The notes under the pieces: model-generated
Database searches by the model: none
What the model was told of the DNA's origin: nothing
The model's input: only the letters and a program-made list of their open reading frames with translations
Source of the DNA: Dactylorhiza incarnata
Lineage: Eukaryota > Streptophyta > Magnoliopsida > Asparagales > Orchidaceae
Length of the DNA: 64,000 nt
Assembly (NCBI GenBank): GCA_033032865.1
Contig: JAWHQI010000040.1
Location: forward strand, 10,895,001-10,959,000
Direction of reading: 5' to 3'
Program-made: the position numbers and the translations under genes
Shown: positions 45,131 to 56,001 of the stretch, piece by piece
How positions within the stretch are numbered: position 1 is the first letter of the stretch
How the letters are laid out: every line of letters begins with the position of its first letter

Positions 45131-46342
45131 GTTTGGGTTCCCCTTGGAATTATTTCCGGGTTTTTCTGCGGTGTTTGTTTTGGTCAGGATTTTGTGAACC
45201 TCTATTCACAGTTGGTTGTTTTTGGACCGTGGGTGGACGAAGTGGCCACCACCAGTGCATGTTGTTTTTCTTCCGGGGACGTGTAGACTGTTGGTTGGTG
45301 GGCTGCAACCACTGCCACAGTGCTTTTGTGCCTCAGATGTTTTGGTCTGATGATTGGTTGGAAATAATGCCTCCGCCTCAGTACTGTTTTATGGCTAAGA
45401 TAGGGATTCACTTCTTGGGCAACTCGACACTTTTCCTGTTGGATGTTGTTGTAACGCAACTTTGACCGCACTTTGTGCCAGTCTTTCCCTACTGATGGAT
45501 GATAATATATACTTCTTCATTAGATTTGCTGATGTTTTGCAGCTATTCTTGGTTGGGTTGGTAACCCTCTTTTGTTGAGTTTTCTCTTACTCTTTGATTA
45601 TGTTGTCTTTCTATGCATTTGTGCTGAGGCATTCCTTTCTTTTGAATGACTCAGGTTCGGATCAGTAGCAGGTGGAGCTGACCGAGATCTGTTTTCTGCA
45701 GTTTTGCTTACTCTCGTTTGGAGAGGTAGATTGTTGTTTTCTCTCAGAACTTGTTAAGGTTATGGGTTCGTGTCAGTATGTTGACGCCCATATCCTGAAT
45801 TTCCTTTTTTGTTAGACATTGACTTGCTATATATTTATATGCTACTACCGTAGTCTTGCTATTTATGCAATTGCTCTCTGGGAAGGTTTTATGTTAGGAT
45901 GCATGGTAGTTATTTTATACACAAAACTGCATAATTCTTTCTACATGACATCACTTTTAAAACTATCATCCATCTATTTTGATGCTCGTAAAAGAAACAT
46001 TTCATACTTATACTAAATCTAGAAGTGCATATCATTAGAATGTTGGTTAGTTCATCATGCTCATATAGGGTAAATTATAGTAAATTAGGTATTTTCCGCT
46101 GTGTAAATTTATACTTTCTTATTTATGGACTAGTTGATCCATTAAACCGAGGGACACGGTGTTTGAAAACTTTAAACCTAAAATATCTTTTAAACATAAA
46201 GTTCATGACTTTCTAAGGAAAGTTGTGAAGGTAGAGCTGCCTGAGCGTCTGCAGTTGTCACCTGCATGACGTGACATCATGACACATATTTTCTCTTACT
46301 CTGACGTATTATTTGAATACGAAGAAAATGCGGGTTATGACA

Positions 46343-46358
46343 GTTGGTATCAGAGGGA
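46343..46358 (+). other. primer-binding site of element E
   Basis: GTTGGTATCAGAGGG follows the LTR end TGACA. It is close to the tRNA-iMet complement. Confidence 0.85.
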
Positions 46359-46504
46359 AGTTTGTATGACAAATTGGTCGAACGACTTTTTCTGATCAGA
46401 TGTTAACCATCTTGTCTCATTGCATACACACACCGAAGTGTCATCCGTACATCTTGGCTGAAGCTTGAACACTACACTCATAGCATGACAAGAAGTATAC
46501 GGGG

Positions 46505-46682
46505 CATATTATGTAGTATGGGATGCATAATATGTGTTTGTATATGGATCCACCATAGGTGGCAACATGTGACGGTTATGTAGTATGAGATGCATAACCA
46601 TCATCACATGGATGCCCATTAACACGTTTTTCTTTTTCGTTACATGCAATATTATGTATTATGGGGTGCATAATATTTCATG
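46505..46682 (+). other. three leader hairpins with a conserved 12-nt loop
   Basis: Hairpin 1 pairs CATATTATG (46505-46513) with CATAATATG (46526-46534). Hairpin 2 pairs GGTTATG (46574-46580) with CATAACC (46593-46599). Hairpin 3 pairs ATATTATG (46649-46656) with CATAATAT (46669-46676). Loops are TAGTATGGGATG, TAGTATGAGATG and TATTATGGGGTG. They lie between the primer site and gag, where packaging or dimerisation signals are expected. Confidence 0.7.
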
Positions 46683-46850
46683 CGTACGCTGCTCATAACA
46701 TGCATTAAGGATTTTCTTAGAATGCATAGCACAACATACGTATCATAACATCGCATAAAGCACCCGTGCCAAGCTAAAGATTTACATGATGACACTCGTA
46801 CACACATGATTTGAAATGAATATTTAAATATTCGGCGTGTTGCAACTAGG

Positions 46851-48062
46851 TTGAATCCCCAGTCGGAGGGTGAGTCTTCGGGTGCGCAGAATGAAGCTAT
46901 GATCGAGAGTCTGCGACAAAGTAATGAGGCTCTGTCCAGACAGTTAGTTGCGATGCAATCGCAGATTCAGACATTGATGACTACAACCGATGTGCAACAG
47001 CCAGGGGTGCAGGACCTTGCAGTGGGTCAGACTGTACCTATTCCTCCCGCTCCTCTGGTTCCTCTAGTTCTGCTGCCACCAGAGATGAACTTCATTTCGC
47101 ATTTCCAGCGACTAGGACCTCCTACGTATGACGGAAGGGCTGATTTCATAGCGTTGGATGACTGGCTAGTTGCCATTGAAGAGATGTTCGCATACTCAGG
47201 AATCTCTGCGGACCAAAAGGTGATAGTCGACACTTACCAGCTGAAGGGACTTGCTAAGAGCTGGTGGATCAGGGAGAGAGAAAGCCTTGTAGACGGATGT
47301 TCGTAGGAGTCGTTTAAGGCAATGGTGTTAAAGAAGTTTCTGCCGTCGGTCGAGCAAGACCGTCTGATGAATGATTTTCTGCACCTGAAGCAGAGACAAC
47401 TCACGGTTAGTGAGTATGAGATTGAATTCAGTAAACTGAGCAAATTTGCTTCAGATTTAGTAGCTTCAGAGGCAAGAAGAGTGAAGCGTTTTCTCGGAGG
47501 ACTTCGTAGTGACGTCCAGCAGTTGACTAGCACGTACAGATCGGAAAGTTACACGGAAGTGGTAGAAGCTACGCTGAAAGTTGAGGCCATCGATAATGCC
47601 AAGAATAGAGGTGCATTGCTTAGAAAGGATAAGAGAAAGGTCGAAGAGGGGGAAAGCCCCAAGGTATCTAGCCCTGCACCAAAGAAAAGAAGTAGCAAAG
47701 TTTGTAGCTTCTGTGGTCGCCCGGGCCATCCGTACGAGAAATGTTTCAAAATGTTGGGAGCTAAGAAGCAACAACAAGTGTCGGCAATCCAGAGCACTCC
47801 TAGAGGAGATCTAACCTGTACCTTCTGTAAGCGAAAGGGGCACGATATTGCCCATTATTGGTCGAAAGATAAAGTGTGTTTTCAGTGCAGACAGAAGGGG
47901 CACGCTAAGTCTAAATGCCCGCGTTTCCAGCCTACTCTACAACCAATGCCACTTCAGGCTTTGCCACCGCCGCAGCCGCAGCATCAAGATATAGGAAATG
48001 ATAGGTTGAATGTGATGACTAGGAAAGAAGCGCAGAATTCCACCCAAGTTATTTCAGGTTAG
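46851..48062 (+). pseudogene. gag of element E
   Basis: The frame opens without an ATG; NPQSEGESSG follows a mutated start near 46839-46851. Capsid motifs include PPTYDGRADFIALDDWL and LKGLAKSWW. An in-frame TAG at 47304-47306 stands where Trp is usual. The frame then continues with FKAMVLKKFLPS and RRVKRFLGGL. Three zinc knuckles follow: CSFCGRPGHPYEKC, CTFCKRKGHDIAHY (last Cys changed to Tyr) and CFQCRQKGHAKSKC. It stops at 48060-48062. Confidence 0.88.
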
Positions 48063-48139
48063 ACCTTAATTTAACTCTTAGTCTTTGTCTTTAGTCTCAT
48101 TTTCCATCCGGCTAGTTATTTATTCGTTTTTATATGAGA

Positions 48140-49977
48140 ATTTAAGGTAAAGAACCGTTGGGCGCGCGTTCTCTTTGATTGTGGTGCTACCCACTCGTTT
48201 GTGGCTAGGACTTTTGTAGAGCGTCATTGTTTGATCGTCGATCAGATTGGCGATGCGTTTCGCATTAAGTTTCCTTCTGCCGACTCCGTGGTGTCGGACC
48301 AGGGTATCCAGAATTGCCGTATCCTCCTAGGTGACTTCTTAGCTTTTGCTGATTTAAAGGTGCTAGACCTGGAAGATTTCAACGTGATTTTGGGCATGGA
48401 CTGGTTGTCCAGATATGATGCGGTTATCCAATGCAAGGTTAAACGTTTGGACTTCAAGATGGACAACGGTCAACCCATGAGTGTGTATGGCTTCCCGCAC
48501 CAGGATTCCCCAATTATTTCTGCGGTATGTGCTCGGAAACTTTTAGATTCCGGTTGTTTTGCTTACTTTGTTTCCGTGTTAGAAACTGTTAGTGGTTTGC
48601 CGTGTATCGAGGATATTCCTGTGGTGAGAGATTTTCCTGATGTTTTCCCTGTTAGCCTTCCTAGTCCTCCTCCTGAGAGAGATGTGGAGTTTTTTTATTG
48701 ATCTTGAGCCCGGTACTCGTCCTATTGCTAAGGCATCGCACCATATGGCCCCGCGTGAGCTGGAAGAGTTGCGTACCCAGTTAGATGAATTGTTGTAGTG
48801 TGGATTCATTAGGCCGAGTTCTTCTCCCTAGGGTTCTCCAGTGTTGTTTATGAAAAAGAAAGATGGTTCCATGAGGTTGTGCATAAACTATAGGGAATTG
48901 AATAAGGTAACCATTAAGAACAGATATCCGTTACCGCGAATTAATGATTTATTTGATCAGTTGTGTGGTAGTTCGGTGTTTTCAAAGATTGATCTTCGTT
49001 CAGGTTACCATCAGTTGAGGATCCGTGATTCGGACGCCCCTCAGACTGATTTTCGTTCCCATTATGGTCATTTTGAATTTCTTGTGATGTCATTTGGTTT
49101 GACAAATGCACTCTCTGCGTTCATGGATATGATGAACCACGTGTTCAAAGACTTTTTAGACCATTTCGTAGTAGTTTTCATCGATGATGTGTTAGTGTAT
49201 TTAGTAAGTGCTGAGGAGCATGCTGCACATTTGCGCTTAGTATTGTCTACTCTAAGAGAGCACAAGTTGTTTGCAAAATTGAGTAAATGCAAATTCTGGC
49301 TTTCGCAAGTGTCTTTCCTGGGTCATGTGGTAAATAATGATAGAATTTCTGTAGACCCAGCAAAGATTTTTGCTGTTTTGGATTGGAAGACGTCTACAAC
49401 GCCTAAGGAGATAAGGAGTTTCTTAGGGTTGACATGTTATTACAGAAGGTTTGTGCAAGGATTTTCAGTGCTGTCAGCACCTCTGACTAATCTTACCCAG
49501 AAGAATGCCGCTTTTGTTTGGAGCGATTCCTGTGAAGAAGCTTTCCAGGAATTAATGAAGCGTTTGTGTAGTGCTCCTATTTTGGCTTTACCGACCGAGG
49601 GAGTAGAGTATGCCGTTTATGTGGACGCATCTCACATTGGACTGGGGTGTGTTTTGATGTAAGAAGGAAAGGTGATCGCGTATGGATCAAGATAACTGAA
49701 AGTTCATGAAAGGAATTACCCTAAGCATGACTTAGAATTTGCGGCAGTGATTTATGCTTTAAAGCTTTGGAGACATCTGTTATATGGAGTGTCATGCAAG
49801 ATTTTCACGGACCATAAGAGTTTGAAGTATGTCTTTACCCAGAAAGAACTGAATTTGCGTCAGCGCAGATGGTTGGAGTATGTTGCGGATTATGAAGTTG
49901 ATATCCTGTATCATCCGGGTAAGGCTAATGTGGTGGCCGATGCCCCGAGTAGAAAGACCGCGCATGTCTTTAATTAA
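48140..49977 (+). pseudogene. protease, reverse transcriptase and RNase H of element E
   Basis: Protease carries VLFDCGATHSFV (about 48168-48203), with Asp kept and a D-C-G variant, and FNVILGMDWL. A T-run near 48690 shifts the frame before RT; stops follow near 48797 and 48831. RT (48841-49662) reads [41 protein letters not shown] and the catalytic FIDD at about 49177-49188. RNase H shows [14 protein letters not shown], then TAA at 49660 and another stop near 49694, then [11 protein letters not shown] and DAPSRK. The enzyme cannot be made whole. Confidence 0.88.
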
Positions 49978-51500
49978 TCTTTTTGTGCAATCCTTAGTGG
50001 AGGAGTTTATGCTGATGGATATCTCAGTCGGTAGTAGTACCGCGCCTTCGAGTTTAGAAGCTGAAGAGCCTTCTTGGATTACCCTTACAAGACTGCATCA
50101 GAAGGATGATCCTGATTTGCAGCATCTCCGGAATAGAACTGAGAACGGGGAATTACCAGATTTTTCAATTGATGATAAAAATACCTTGAAGTTTTGGGGT
50201 AGGTATTGTATTCCCGCGATTGAGGATATTAGAACAAAGATCTGCAGTGAAGCACATGACTCTAGTGTTTCTTATCATCCTCGTTCCACAAAGATGTATA
50301 AGGACCTGAAGCAGATTGTTTGGTGGTCAGGTATGAAGAATGATATAACTAAGTATGTTTCTGAATGTTTTACTTGCCAGCGTATTAAGGTAGATCATAA
50401 GAGGCCTGGAGGTAAGTTGAACCCTTTGGATATTCCAAGCTGGAAGTGAGAGAGTATTTCAATGGACTTCATTACAGGTTTGCCAAGATCACCTAAATGA
50501 CATGATTCTGTGTGGGTTATAGTTGACAGATTAACAAAGTGTGCTCATTTTGTGTCTTTTAAGATTGGCTATTCTATGGAGAAAATAGTAGAGCTTTATT
50601 TGGATGAGGTCATCAGATTGCACGGTGTGCCCGTGAGTTTTGTGTCAGATCGGGATTCCAGGTATATGTCTCGTTTCTGGCAGAGTTTGCAGGGAGCCTT
50701 GGGAACTGACCTTAGATACTCTACCGCTTACCACCCGACAAATGGTCAGACCGAAAGAGTGAATCATATTTCGGAAGATATGATCCGATGTTATATTTTA
50801 GATCATGGTGGAGCTTGGGATAAGCGTCTTGGACTAATGGAATTTGCTTATAATAACAGTTATCAGGAGAGCTTGTAGATGGCCCCTTTGAGGCCTTGTA
50901 TGGGAGGCGTTGTCAAACTCCCTTGTTTTGGGCCGAGGTTGGTGAGAGACCGTGGTTAGGTCCAGAAGCTTTGGAAGAAATGAATGTTGCCGTGACGCAT
51001 ATCGCGAGAAGCTTCGCATTGCTCAGGAGCGTTATGAAAAGTATGCTAATCAGAGAAGGGTTGATCTGGAGTTCGCAGTTGGGGACATGGTTTTTCTGAA
51101 AGATTCTTCGATGCCAGGTGTTACGAGATTTGGAAGGAACCGCCAGTTGGATCCCCAGTATGTGGGACCTTTCCAGGTTGTTGAGTGCATCTGAGTGTCA
51201 GCTTATAGGCTGGAGTTGCCCGCATCTTTCCCAGGTGTTCATGATGTATTTCATGGGAGCCAGTTGAGAAAGTGCGTGCGTAGTGATCGTCATGTCCTTG
51301 ACTCGGTGCCCCAGTTGCAACTTAATTTGTCTTATGTTGAAGAGCATGTTCGTATTCTGGAGACTCAGGATCTAGTGTTGCGGAAGAAGACGATTCCTAT
51401 GGTCAAAGTCCTTTGGCGAAACCAAGACGTCGAGAGCGTGACTTGAGAACTGGAATCTGTTATGAAGGAGTCTCATCCTCTTCTTTTCTCCTAGTTCTCC
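49978..51500 (+). pseudogene. integrase and chromodomain-like tail of element E
   Basis: The zinc finger region has HPRSTKMYKDLKQIVWW and CFTCQRIKVDH. The core has D (SMDFITGLPRS), D (FVSDRDSRYMS) and E (NGQTERVNH). Stops lie near 50447, 50498 and 50876, and frames change at about 49970 and 50880-51000. The GPY/F module (DPQYVGPFQVVE) and LPASFPGVHDVFHGSQLRKC follow. The end, PMVKVLWRNQDVESVT, then TGA in place of Trp, resembles the truncated chromodomain of Tekay/Del elements. Confidence 0.85.
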
Positions 51501-51564
51501 TTGGTGAGTGTTTTCGCCTGTTGTATTCGAATTATTTGTTAAAGTTTCGGGACGAAACTTCTTT

Positions 51565-51578
51565 TTAGGGGGAGTGAC
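51565..51578 (+). other. polypurine tract of element E
   Basis: TTAGGGGGAGTGAC directly precedes the 3' LTR TGTAACGCC. Confidence 0.85.
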
Positions 51579-52032
51579 TGTAACGCCCCTGAATTTTTGG
51601 CTATTATTTAGATATATGTTGATGACGTCATAATGACAAAGGGCGTTATGTTAGCGCGGAGTTAGCGGTGCGTCGTCGTTTGCGCGTTTTCGCATCCATT
51701 CGGTCAAGTCGGCCAAATTTTGAAACGACTCGAAATTGGAAAATTTTACGTTAGGAAATTAGATTATTTAATTTTAGAAATGTTGTCAAAGTTTTGTGGC
51801 GTTCCGAGCGAAATTAGAGCCTCGGTGAATTTTCAAAGGTTTGTATATATTTAACGTCGCCGTAAACTTCAGAAATTTATAACTCAAGAACGGTACGTCG
51901 GATTTTGATTCCGACTTCCCCGTTGGATTCGTAGCGCCGCCGTTCACCTTTGGTGCGAATTTCGTCAATTTCGACTTTCATTTAGTTTTGATAATAATAT
52001 TATATTATTATGATTATTATTATTATTAACGC

Positions 52033-52064
<32 letters not shown>

Positions 52065-54509
52065 TCGTTTATATATATACTAGTTTATAATACTTTATAT
52101 CAATTAGATTCGTTTATATATTGATTCGTTTATATACATATATATCAATTCGATTGTTTCATATATCGTTTATATACATATATATCAATTCGATTTGGTT
52201 ATATATTGATTCGTTTATATACATATATATCACTTCGATTCGTTTATATATTGATTAGTTTATATACATATATATCAATTCGATTCGTTTATATATCAGA
52301 TTCGTCTATATACATATATATATATATATGTATAAATTCGATTCGTTTATTATTAATATATATATATATATATTCGTTTATATTCGTTATATATATTCAT
52401 ATCAATTCGTATATATATGCCTTTATATATATACTCGTTCATTTCAATTCATATCAATTAATTTACTATTATGGTTATTATTATTATTATCATCATTATT
52501 AATATCCTTATCATTATTATAAGTATAAATAAACTTCTTCTCCTCCGTAAGAAAACCAAAATCCTATTCATCTTCTCCTTCCCTGGTCTTTTTGTGACCC
52601 GCGAGAGACGTCCTTCCGTGAGCCTTCAGATCGCCGCCACCGGAGCTCCGGAGCACGAAATCTTCGCCGGAGCATAGATCTGGAAAGCTCTCGCCGAGCT
52701 CTTCGCGTGTGCGGTAAGTATTTTGAGTTTCGTAGATTTTTGAGGTTAGAGCCGGTAGCCCTAACCCTCTTTTTCACCCCAAAAGTTTCAGAGATTGTTC
52801 CACGAGGATTTCTAGCGGTCGATCTGCGACGTGGTGCGAGTCGGAGACCGTCTTCTTCAAAATATTTGAGACAAGTGGTGGACTCTTCCCACTTGCCACA
52901 TTATTGTTCATTCTTTACCGTTCTTTCTACTCATATCTTATTTAGACAAGTATTTTCAGATTCATTTCCTGCCAATGACCCGTATCCCGTAAAATTCGTC
53001 AAGTTATTGTAGATTCGTCAAATTACTCTCGTATATAATGTCGCCGAAATGCCCTTAAATAGATTCGTCGAAATATCCTTAAGTAGATTTCCTTCCGCGT
53101 GATTTCGCCGAAGTCTAGGAATTCGTCGAAATAGTTTAGGCTTCCGATGGGTAGTTAAGGCGATTCGTCGAATGTCTTCGTTAGAGATTTCGCCGAGTGT
53201 TCTTGTGATTCGTCGAAAGTATTTCGACGAATTCGTCGATATTTCTTGGGTTCGTCGAATGTATTTCGACGAATTTGCCGTAAGTTTGGGTTCCCCTTGG
53301 AATTATTTCCGGGTTTTTCTGCGATGTCTGTTTTGGTCAGGATTTTGTGAACCTCTATTCCCAGTTGGTTGTTTTTGGACTGTGGGTGGACGAAGTGGCC
53401 ACCACCAGTGCCTGTTGTTTTTCTTCCGTGGACGTGTAGACTGTTGGTTGGTGGGCTGCAACCACCGCCACAATGCTTTTGTGCCTCAGATGTTTTAGTC
53501 TGATGGTTGGTTGGAAATAATGCCTCCGCCTCAGTACTGTTTGATGGCTGAGATAGAGATTCACTTCTTGGGCAACTCGACACTTTTCCTGTTGGATGTT
53601 GTTGTAATGCAACTTTGACCACACTTTGTACCCGTCTTTCCCTACTAATGGATGCTTATATATACTTCTTCATTAGATTTGCTGATGTTTTGCAGCTATT
53701 CTTGGTTGGTTTGGTAACCCTCTTTTGTTGAGTTTTCTCTTACTCTTTGATTATGTTGTCTTTCCATGTCTTTGTGCTGAGGCATTCCTTTCTTTTGAAT
53801 GCCTCAAGTTCGGATCAGTAGCAGGTGGAGGTGACCGAGATCTATTTTCTGCAGTTTTGCTGTAGTTGTTTTGCTTACTCTCGTTTGGAGAGGTAGATTG
53901 TTGTTTTCTCTCATAACTTGTTAAGGTTATGGGTTTGTGTCAGTATGTTGACGCCCATATCCTGAATTTCCTTTTGTGTTAGACATTGACTTGCTATATA
54001 TTTATATGCTACTACCGTAGTCTTGCTATTTATGCAATTTCTCTCTGGGAAGGTTTTATGTTAGAATGCATGGTAGTTATTTTATACACAAAACTGCATA
54101 ATTCTTCCTACATGATATCACTTTTAAAACTATCATCCTTCTATTTTGAAGCTCGTAAAAGAAACATTTCGTACTTATACTAAATCTAGAAGTGCATATC
54201 ATTAGAATGTTGGTTAGTTCATCATGCTTATATAGGGTAAATTAAAGTAAATTAGATATTTTCCGTTGCGTAAATTTATACTTTCTTATTCATGGACTAG
54301 TTGATTCATTAAACCGAGGGACACGGTGTTTGAAAACTTTAAACCAAAATTATCTTTTAAACATAAAGTTCATGACTTTCTAAGGAAAGTTGTGAAGGTA
54401 GAGCTGCCTGAGCGTCTGCAGTTGTCCCATGCATGACGTGGCATCATGACACACATTTTCTCTTACTCTGACGTATTATTTCTATACGGAGAAAATGCGG
54501 GTTGTGACA
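51579..54509 (+). repeat. 3' LTR of element E
   Basis: It matches 43505-46342 with roughly 4% substitutions in the part I compared and different microsatellite lengths (51990-52510). It ends GGGTTGTGACA before the duplicated CAGCT. Confidence 0.92.
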
Positions 54510-54539
54510 CAGCTACACTCCACGCTCACCGCACCAAAA
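54510..54539 (-). other. primer-binding site of element C
   Basis: On the minus strand the bases after the LTR end CAACA read TTTTGGTGCGGTGAGC. The position is right for a primer site and the start resembles TGGCGCC-type gypsy sites, but the tRNA cannot be named. Confidence 0.45.
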
Positions 54540-55269
54540 TGTTGAAACCAATTTCTTGGTCTCTCGTGAATCTCGGCCCCTCAACAAGTTGAGGGGCAGC
54601 TAGCCCTTACTGATCCCTCGGAAGGAGCAGACTGGAGATTCAGAACTAGACTTAGACCTTAGTCGCAGCGAGAAGGTCCCACCACAAACCCAGAAGATCG
54701 TTGAGCGCTTCCCCTCCCAAGCCAAAGCTGAGACTGGGCAACTTGGAGAGCTGAAGAGCTAAATCAAAGTAACCTAGGGAGGAAGAAGCTCAGAGTACTG
54801 AGATCGGAGTCCTCTCCCAAGGTGCCCTTCAAGGTCTATTTATAGTTTTTTGTTCGTGGTCTGCTAATAGCGGAATCTCGCCTTACATTCTTACTACACG
54901 CAGCCCAAAATGGCCTGCCAACAGCCAAACTCCGCTGTTTGGAGGGGATAACTGCAGACCACCAGGGGCTTTTGGGTAAAAACATCTCTGAACCCTTGCT
55001 GGGCGAGCCGCACCTGAGGATTCCTCTCGCGAGCCTGACTCACATGCCTTCTTGCGAGCTGACTGTGAGAGTCCAGCTCGCCCGCTCCCTGCGAGCATCC
55101 ACGGGGAAACCCTTCAGCTCGCCTTGTGTGAGCGGCTGCCAAGGGGCTTGCTCGCCCGCCTCCTGCGAGCGAGCCCTTTGGTGGTCTCTAGCCCACCCTC
55201 CATATTACTTCTCTCGCATGCTGACCTCTTAATCTATGCTCATCTCCTAGCGAATATTGGGGTTTTACA
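54540..55269 (-). repeat. 5' LTR of element C
   Basis: This 730-bp copy pairs with 21297-22022 and shares long runs such as CAACAAGTTGAGGGGCAGC. ATATG follows at 55270-55274, completing the target duplication. Confidence 0.9.
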
Positions 55270-56001
55270 ATATGAGACTTCTGCTAAGAGTCTATAAGAC
55301 AATATCGTCTTGACGCTTAAGGTCTTCAAGCTGATATCGATACCTCTTCAAGATGATATTTGGACTCTCGAAGACGATATGACTTAGTCATTTTCTGATC
55401 ATCCTGAATTCAGTTCCTTTGCTCTTTGCAACTTGCTAGACCTTTCCTCCTGATGTTTATAAGTAAATGACAAGTCTAATATAGTATATATCATCGGTCG
55501 TCGTGGTGTTTTGCACAATGAAAGATTACATTGGCAAAACTATGTCTGATGACACTGAGTCTAGCCCTATGTTAGGCTTGCACTATCTAATACCTAAAAA
55601 CATCATTCTAAACACATGCATCAAATACACAGTGTGTTTATCCTTCAGTTGACGATTTCTTCAAATCAGGAACATTGAGGGCAAAATTCCCAACAAGACT
55701 AAACTTACACTCTTCAGTGCCTCACATATTCGATATATTCCAAATGAAAAACGTATATATTTACCATTTTAGCATGCACGACCATTGATAGAACTTTGGT
55801 ATAATTTAAGAGATCCCTCCTTTAGTATGAAGTTGGAATTAGAAATCAGAGTTTGTCACATATAATTGAGTGTCTAGTAATTCTTTGAAAAGTCAATTTG
55901 AGGAAAACTGAGTTTAATAGTTCTACATAATTATAATAATGTCAAACATCATGTATACTTTTTTCATAGATAATGATTAAGATACTTGCTAAGGGTGGTA
56001 G
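55270..56001 (+). other. right half of the C insertion site, older LTR remnant, unassigned DNA
   Basis: The GACGATAT-rich sequence continues from 21103-21296 and seems to end as an LTR at ATTCCCAACA near 55695. From 55696 to 56001 is AT-rich noncoding DNA without recognised features. Confidence 0.4.

Larger units (their letters stand above)
43505..46342 (+). repeat. 5' LTR of element E
   Basis: It opens TGTAACGCCCCTG and ends GGGTTATGACA before the primer site. It contains an AT microsatellite block, a promoter-like stretch near 44345-44400 and a cluster of TTCGTCGAA words. An acceptor-like GACTCAG|GTTCGG near 45654 recalls the exon-like part of family B. Confidence 0.92.
43505..54509 (+). 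mobile_element. element E: Tekay/Del-like Ty3/gypsy chromovirus, degenerate
   Basis: LTRs of 2838 and 2931 bp start TGTAACGCCCC and end TGACA. A perfect target duplication CAGCT (43500-43504, 54510-54514) shows insertion into the leader of element C, about 30 bp before its gag. A tRNA-iMet site follows the 5' LTR and a PPT precedes the 3' LTR. Gag, protease, RT, RNase H and integrase with a chromodomain-like tail are present in order but carry many stops and frameshifts. In the first 400 bp the LTRs differ at about 17 positions, so E is older than A and D. Confidence 0.92.
21297..55269 (-). mobile_element. element C: Tat-type Ty3/gypsy retrotransposon carrying three nested insertions
   Basis: Two LTRs (21297-22022 and 54540-55269) with ends TGTTGAAACC...TACA are flanked by perfect 5-bp duplications ATATG (21292-21296, 55270-55274). 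On the minus strand the order is LTR, gag, protease, RT, RNase H, archaeal-type RNase H, integrase, a 94-bp tandem array, two antisense genes, LTR. The second RNase H and the long 3' region are Tat-lineage traits. Three younger pieces break it: 25170-26894, element D (27517-36254) and element E (43505-54509). Without them it is about 12.5 kb. LTR divergence is visibly higher than in A or D, so it is the oldest of the dated elements. Confidence 0.9.

Noticed and set aside
54883..55297. Open frames in the C LTRs on both strands
   Set aside because: Both LTRs show them only because of high CTCGC content; they lack start context and protein features and differ between the two copies.
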